This document shows, piece by piece, positions 5,503-9,426 of a stretch of 9,426 nucleotides of DNA. Location of the stretch: NCBI GenBank assembly GCA_947292085.1, contig CAMYPN010000036.1, positions 1 through 9,426 on the forward strand, in the 5' to 3' direction. The notes under the pieces were generated by a model that had not been told where the DNA came from, did no database searches, and was given only the letters and a program-made list of their open reading frames with translations. The DNA is from an uncultured Gardnerella sp. GTDB taxonomy: Bacteria > Actinomycetota > Actinomycetes > Actinomycetales > Bifidobacteriaceae. Within the stretch, counting starts at the first letter, position 1. The number at the start of each line of letters is the position of its first letter. The translations under genes and the position numbers were made by a program.

Positions 5503-6966
5503 ATGTCTATGGAAAATCCAAACATAAACGGCGAAAGAATTATCGATATTGAGCGCAATATTATGAGTCGTGCCCCTGAACATAATAAAACTAATCTCGA
5601 TTTAGATAGGATGCGCTTAATTCTTGATATTCTCGGCCATCCAGAAAAATCTATGCATGTTATTCACATAACTGGCACGAACGGTAAGGGTTCTACTGCT
5701 CGCATGGCTGAGTCGATTTGTCGAGCGTACGGTTTGCGTACTGGTCTTTATACTTCTCCGCATTTGGAGCGCATAAACGAGCGAATTATGATTGACGGCC
5801 AGGAAATCAGTGACGATGATTTTGTGGACGTTTGGGATCAGATGAAAGACATTATTGACATGGTTGATGCTCGTATGGAGGCTGATGGTAAGCCGAAAAT
5901 GAGCTTCTTTGAAGTGCTTACATCCATGGCAATTTGGGCTTTTGCGGACGCTCCTGTTGACGTTGCTGTTATGGAAGTCGGAATGGGCGGCGAGTGGGAT
6001 GCAACTAACGTTATGAACGCTGATGCTGCAATTATTGGCCCAGTGGATATGGATCACATGCAGTGGCTTGGAAATACTGTTGAAGAAATTGCGCGCACTA
6101 AAGCCGGAATTATTAAGCCAAATTGTACGGTGATTTTAGGTCCTCAGCCTCATGAAGAAAAGGTTTTGCCGATTATTAAGGAAGTTGCAGAGCGTAATCA
6201 TGCTACATTGTTGCGTGATTCTTCCTACGGTGACGGAGAGCTTGAAGTAGTTTCTAGAACACCTGCAGTTGGAGGACAAGTTGCTACTTTGCGTACACCG
6301 ATGGGCACTTATGAAGATGTGCCGATTGATAAGTTTGGTAAACATCAGGCGCATAATGCTTTGGCTGCTCTAGCTGCTGCGGAAGTTGTTCTTCCTGTAA
6401 ACGGCGCTTTGGATGGCGATTTGGTTGCTGAGGCTTTAAGCCAAGTTAAGGTTCCAGGCCGTATTGAGCAGGTTCGTACTTCGCCGACTATTATTATTGA
6501 CGGTGGTCACAACGTTAACGCTGCTGAGTCTCTTCGTGAAACTATTGAAGAAAACTATCATTTTGAGCAGCTTATTGGAGTTGTGTCGATGATGGCAGAC
6601 AAACAGGTTGAAGAATATTTGGGTGTTCTTGAGCCTGTTTTGACGAAAATTATTGTTACACGCAATTCTTGGCGTGATCGTGTAATGGAACCTGAAGAGC
6701 TCGAAAAAATTGCTGTAGGCGTATTCGGCAGGGATCGTGTGATTCGTGTTGACGAACTTCCGGATGCTATTCAAACGGCTGTGAATCTGGTTGATGAAGA
6801 CGATGAGCTTGGTGTGGGCTATGGTCACGGAGTTCTTATTTGCGGTAGTTTTGTAACTGCAGGAGATGCGCGCACAATGCTTGTTGAGAGTGTAAATCCT
6901 GACTTAAAAAAGCCAAAAGAGCAGCGAGTGCCAATTCACCCAAATATTGACGAGTCTGCGAATTAA
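5503..6966 (+). CDS. folC: Bifunctional folylpolyglutamate/dihydrofolate synthase
   Basis: A Mur-ligase-superfamily enzyme that joins glutamate to dihydropteroate and/or extends folate polyglutamate tails with ATP. I start at ATG 5503 (487 aa), preceded by AAGGGGGAG; an upstream TTG at 5452 is in frame but has no such site. Motifs in order: folate-side NLDLDRMRLIL (31-41), P-loop ITGTNGKGST (56-65), TSPHLERINERI (84-95), EVGMGGEWDATN (158-169), DMDHMQWLG with H185 as likely metal ligand, TKAGIIK with K200 where related ligases carry a carbamylated lysine, FGKHQAHNA (278-286), VPGRIEQV (317-324) and DGGHN (333-337). The C-terminal domain is complete. Length is somewhat above the usual 420-450 aa, with a few extra residues at both ends. 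The gene is monocistronic here and converges on the racemase. Whether both activities are present cannot be read from sequence. Confidence 0.94.
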   Translation: MSMENPNINGERIIDIERNIMSRAPEHNKTNLDLDRMRLILDILGHPEKSMHVIHITGTNGKGSTARMAESICRAYGLRTGLYTSPHLERINERIMIDGQEISDDDFVDVWDQMKDIIDMVDARMEADGKPKMSFFEVLTSMAIWAFADAPVDVAVMEVGMGGEWDATNVMNADAAIIGPVDMDHMQWLGNTVEEIARTKAGIIKPNCTVILGPQPHEEKVLPIIKEVAERNHATLLRDSSYGDGELEVVSRTPAVGGQVATLRTPMGTYEDVPIDKFGKHQAHNALAALAAAEVVLPVNGALDGDLVAEALSQVKVPGRIEQVRTSPTIIIDGGHNVNAAESLRETIEENYHFEQLIGVVSMMADKQVEEYLGVLEPVLTKIIVTRNSWRDRVMEPEELEKIAVGVFGRDRVIRVDELPDAIQTAVNLVDEDDELGVGYGHGVLICGSFVTAGDARTMLVESVNPDLKKPKEQRVPIHPNIDESAN

Positions 6967-7003
6967 GTTATCTGTTTAAGCTATTTGTTTGAGTTATCTG
7001 TTT
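6965..7003. repeat. 13-bp tandem repeat in the folC/racemase gap
   Basis: Three 13-base units, AAGTTATCTGTTT (6965-6977), AAGCTATTTGTTT (6978-6990) and GAGTTATCTGTTT (6991-7003), fill the whole 38-base space between two convergent stop codons. Units 1 and 3 differ at one base. No terminator hairpin is visible, although AATTAAGT (6961-6968) and ACTTAATT (7007-7014) form weak flanking arms that include both stop codons. Confidence 0.88.
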
Positions 7004-7004
7004 G

Positions 7005-7733
7005 TTACTTAATTCTAAGAGACTTAGCTTTTTCTACAGTGTTTTTTACTAACACTGCCTGCGCGTCAACTATTGGAATTTGCGGAAGTGGGAAAGCTTC
7101 ATTGAGAACGCTTAATTCTGTGCATCCTAGAATAAGAGCGTCACAATTGCAGGTTCCTGAAGGGTCAAGCATGTCGCTTAATACTGACTCGTAGCGATGT
7201 AAATCAAGTTCGCCTGTACCTTTTACATCATCATAAATAAGCGAAGTAATACGCTGCTGTAATTCGTCATCTGGTGCCACAAACGTGTATCCTGCTTCTT
7301 CAATAGCGTGCTGATATACGCCTGCTTTACGAGAGCCAGAAGTGCCCAAAAAACCAATTCTATTGCATTTAGATTTTGGATAACGCTTAGCAACTTCTGC
7401 TACAGCACCGCGTGGCATGTGCATTATTGGTACGTCTGTAAGTTCCTGAAACTTATCGTAAAAATAGTGCGCGGTGTTGCAAGTAAGTACAATAAACGAT
7501 GCTCCAATTGCCGTCGCTTTAGCAATATCGTCAGCAAGAGCAGGGAAGGGACTTTCAGATGAGTCGCCAACAATGTACGCTGTCCTATCTGGAACAGATG
7601 CATCGTTAAACACTACATAATCTAAAAATTCTTGGTCATTATGAGCGTGCGTCTCTTTGTTAAGTAAACGAATATAACTTTCCGTCGCCAATGTACCCAT
7701 GCCACCAAGTACAGCAAAAAACGGTCGTTTCAT
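7005..7733 (-). CDS. Aspartate/glutamate-family amino acid racemase (probable aspartate racemase)
   Basis: A cytoplasmic cofactor-independent racemase of 242 aa, normal length for the family. It uses two cysteines as acid and base. Visible motifs are AVLGGMGTLATESY (7-20), the first catalytic cysteine in LTCNTAHY (C85) and the second in LGCTELSVL (C204). The paired half-domains are typical of Asp/Glu racemases, and GGMGTLAT resembles aspartate racemases more than the MurI type. The ATG at 7733 has AAGGGA 11 bases upstream. It lies 39 bases downstream of the ATP-grasp ligase on the same strand, consistent with co-transcription. In Enterococcus faecium a D-aspartate ligase gene is linked to an aspartate racemase gene; by analogy this enzyme would supply D-Asp for the cell wall. 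Substrate is inferred, not demonstrated; D-Glu is the main alternative. Confidence 0.87.
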   Translation of the reverse strand: MKRPFFAVLGGMGTLATESYIRLLNKETHAHNDQEFLDYVVFNDASVPDRTAYIVGDSSESPFPALADDIAKATAIGASFIVLTCNTAHYFYDKFQELTDVPIMHMPRGAVAEVAKRYPKSKCNRIGFLGTSGSRKAGVYQHAIEEAGYTFVAPDDELQQRITSLIYDDVKGTGELDLHRYESVLSDMLDPSGTCNCDALILGCTELSVLNEAFPLPQIPIVDAQAVLVKNTVEKAKSLRIK

Positions 7734-7772
7734 TACAACATAATCCCTTCGTAATCTGCGTATCGCCTATTT

Positions 7773-9014
7773 TCACGCCTTAGTGCGGAAGTATTCTGCA
7801 TAACGCTTCTTATAAATAGAAAACATGTGGCGAAGCATTAACCAACGTAGCAGGTTCAGATCTTTCTTATATTCTAGCGTAGTTCCCCAATTGCCATGGC
7901 GAATCATATCAAAGCAACGCTTCTTTTCATCGCTTTCTACCACGTAACGGCGGAAAATTGATAGCGGAATTCCCATCCACAGCTTTTCTCCGCGTCCAAA
8001 TACAGTATTTCCATCAAAAGGCTTATGCTCGATCAAATCTTCTACGAAATATTTAGCAAGATTAAAGCCATTTAGTGTAACGAAGTAACTAGAACGACCT
8101 TGACGCAAGTTGATTTCAAAAAGCTTATACTTTCCGTCGCGCTCATCATATTTCATATCAAAATTAGCTATACCAACATAGTTAATATCTTCCAAAAATG
8201 CTTTAATATTGCGGAAAATTTCCTCATTATAATCTGGAAGAATTGCAGCATAATTACCTACTGCTTCTGGCGTTGGGTCTTCCAGCAGAGGATGACCTAA
8301 GAACATCATGCGAACATGATGATCGCTGTCAACGTAAGCATTAAGTACACGCATGTGACTGTCGTCACCAGGAATAAAATCTTGCAAAATCATTTCGCCA
8401 GTGTAGCCAGCCTTGTACGAGCGTTTAATAAGCGTATCAAGCTCTTCAGGCGTATCTATAATAAACGCTTTCTTACGACCTTCAAAATTAATATCAACCC
8501 ATTCAGCACTGTCTGCTGGCTTCATTGCAATAGGGAATTTGAAAGGTAGATTTTTGTATGCGCCGGCCGCAACTTCTTCAGCGTTTACTACTAAAGTTTT
8601 TGGATGAGGAAGGTTATACTGTTCGCAAGTCTTATAGAAAGAGCTTTTAAGACTTAACTGACGGTTAAGTTCTTTCGATAACGCGTGGAATTCGTAATAC
8701 TTATGCAACTCATCACTGTACTGGGTTATCATATTCGCGTACGCGTCTCCGCAAGGTATTAGCAAAAGTTTGATATCAGGATGTTCCTGTTTCCAATTTT
8801 TAGCAAACTCAACCAAAGTATTTAGGAACGTAGGCATTTCGCCAAATCCTGGAACAAGACGCACATCAACAATCTTGCTAAATTTTGTGGCGGAAAGCTG
8901 GAAATGCGCAAAGGCAATGGAAGTAATGCCGTATGCTTCATGGAATGCTCGAGCCATACCATAAGTGTTAATCTCACTTCCGAGAAGTACAGATTGGAAT
9001 TTTTGGTTAGTCAT
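7773..9014 (-). CDS. ATP-grasp ligase, probable D-aspartate ligase of peptidoglycan cross-bridge synthesis
   Basis: A 413-aa ATP-grasp protein starting at ATG 9014 with GAAGG six bases upstream. Residues 1-115 look like a pre-ATP-grasp nucleotide-fold domain (VLLGSEINTYGMARAFHE). The central part has FPIAMKP with K165 as likely ATP-binding lysine, EMILQDFIPG (207-216), and metal ligands D286 (NFDMKYD), E300 and N302 (FEINLRQGRSSY). The C-terminus (about 340-413) is basic and rich in aromatic residues. The overall form resembles the Aslfm family of Enterococcus faecium, which activates D-Asp and attaches it to the lysine side chain of the peptidoglycan precursor. The neighbours support this: a Mur ligase upstream and an amino acid racemase 39 bases downstream. 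It is not Ddl-like in length or motifs. The ATP-grasp call is strong; the D-Asp substrate is inference from family and context. Confidence 0.82.
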   Translation of the reverse strand: MTNQKFQSVLLGSEINTYGMARAFHEAYGITSIAFAHFQLSATKFSKIVDVRLVPGFGEMPTFLNTLVEFAKNWKQEHPDIKLLLIPCGDAYANMITQYSDELHKYYEFHALSKELNRQLSLKSSFYKTCEQYNLPHPKTLVVNAEEVAAGAYKNLPFKFPIAMKPADSAEWVDINFEGRKKAFIIDTPEELDTLIKRSYKAGYTGEMILQDFIPGDDSHMRVLNAYVDSDHHVRMMFLGHPLLEDPTPEAVGNYAAILPDYNEEIFRNIKAFLEDINYVGIANFDMKYDERDGKYKLFEINLRQGRSSYFVTLNGFNLAKYFVEDLIEHKPFDGNTVFGRGEKLWMGIPLSIFRRYVVESDEKKRCFDMIRHGNWGTTLEYKKDLNLLRWLMLRHMFSIYKKRYAEYFRTKA

Positions 9015-9090
9015 TACTACCTTCTTTATTGTTGTTTCTAATTTTGCTTTTATTTGTTTGTTCTATCTATTTTGTTGCGTTATTTAAAAA

Positions 9091-9123
9091 GCTGTTTAAG
9101 TGCTATTTAATTGCTACTTAAGC
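9091..9123. repeat. 11-bp tandem repeat between the Mur ligase and ATP-grasp genes
   Basis: Three 11-base units, GCTGTTTAAGT (9091-9101), GCTATTTAATT (9102-9112) and GCTACTTAAGC (9113-9123), with an imperfect continuation to about 9134. The array lies just after the Mur ligase stop within a 125-base gap upstream of the ATP-grasp gene. No terminator hairpin is seen, so read-through is possible. Confidence 0.75.
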
Positions 9124-9139
9124 ATTATTTAGCAGTTTA

Positions 9140-9426
9140 TTACAATCCAAAAAGACGTTTTACTATAAACGAATCACCTTCGTAAGGTAAATGCTTCCTC
9201 TTGGATTTAATCCAACGTTCGTCACCTTTTCCAATAGCAAGAAGAACGTTTAATCTTCCTTCTTCTTGCGTATTTTTAATAGCATCTTTATAAGCGTATT
9301 CAATAGCTTCTGCTCTGTCGATGATAATGCGTGAAGAAACATTCGTGTTCGTAACATAACTTTGCATATCTTCGCAAATATGCATCACGTCTTCAGTATC
9401 TGTATCTTCAGTAGTGAAAATAAACT
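9140..9426 (-). CDS. murE: Mur ligase, MurE-like, C-terminal fragment (start outside window)
   Basis: The frame stays open to the right edge, upstream of an internal GTG at 9388, so this is the last 94 or so codons of a larger gene. The visible part matches the C-terminal domain of Mur ligases: FIFTTEDTDTED at the edge, then a helix-rich stretch, IIIDRAEAIEYAYKDA and LLAIGKGDERW, ending LFGL. In MurE the last two correspond to the DR-x-AI and GKGHE motifs that bind the incoming amino acid and the nucleotide side. MurE adds the third stem-peptide residue (lysine, ornithine or DAP) to UDP-MurNAc-dipeptide in the cytoplasm. Where DAP enzymes have DNPR, this protein has EDTD, suggesting a non-DAP substrate. 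It precedes the ATP-grasp ligase and racemase on the same strand. Another Mur-type ligase remains possible because the N-terminal and central domains are not visible. Confidence 0.78.
   Translation of the reverse strand, partial: FIFTTEDTDTEDVMHICEDMQSYVTNTNVSSRIIIDRAEAIEYAYKDAIKNTQEEGRLNVLLAIGKGDERWIKSKRKHLPYEGDSFIVKRLFGL

Noticed and set aside
5617..6057. A 146-codon - strand open frame inside folC
   Set aside because: It covers the FolC P-loop and folate-binding regions on the opposite strand. The composition is His-, Ser- and Asn-rich with no domain and no ribosome binding site that I can see.
1..9426. CRISPR arrays, insertion sequences, prophage or defence genes
   Set aside because: No regularly spaced repeats with unique spacers, no transposase or integrase frames, and no nuclease or toxin-antitoxin motifs were seen in the real genes of the window.

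Overview
The window is AT-rich bacterial DNA (roughly 40% G+C by eye) from a Gram-positive actinobacterium, most likely a member of the Bifidobacteriaceae and probably Gardnerella. I infer this from a YkoE-type vitamin transporter subunit, a bifidobacterial-looking aminopeptidase P and FolC, a proline-rich surface protein with an LPXTG-like tail, a tRNA without encoded CCA, and the low G+C content. I could not test it by database search.

Layout. Bases 1-1047 hold the C-terminal part of a sortase-anchored surface protein that begins off the left edge. A gap of about 330 bases follows, with a 14-bp tandem repeat, a long near-perfect inverted repeat and a short G+C-rich leader. It leads into an ECF transporter S component of the YkoE type (1380-2096, +). 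A tRNA with CAT anticodon (2214-2287, +), with its own promoter and 5' leader hairpin, is separated by a shared bidirectional terminator from a convergent PfkB-family fructokinase (2364-3260, -). After an AT-rich gap with an 11-bp direct repeat and a 14-bp perfect inverted repeat comes Xaa-Pro aminopeptidase (3647-5242, -). It is divergent from folC (5503-6966, +). folC converges on a leftward cluster with only 38 bases between the stop codons. The cluster, in transcription order, is a Mur ligase C-terminus (9140-9426, cut by the right edge), an ATP-grasp ligase (7773-9014) and an aspartate/glutamate-family racemase (7005-7733).

How the genes work together. The right-hand cluster reads as a cell-wall module. 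A Mur ligase adds the diamino acid to the stem peptide, the racemase could make D-aspartate, and the ATP-grasp protein resembles ligases of the Enterococcus faecium D-aspartate ligase type that attach D-Asp to the lysine side chain. The Mur ligase fragment has EDTD where DAP-adding MurE enzymes have DNPR, which fits a lysine or ornithine wall. Together they predict a D-Asp-containing peptidoglycan cross-bridge (inference). The surface protein at the left edge would be anchored to that wall. The other genes are household metabolism: sugar phosphorylation, peptide turnover, folate synthesis and vitamin precursor uptake.

The most unusual non-coding pattern is a set of short degenerate tandem repeats (11-14 bp units) lying directly after four different stop codons, three of them sharing a TTTAAG/TTTAAGT core. 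I see no CRISPR array, insertion sequence, rRNA gene or clear novel multi-gene defence system.
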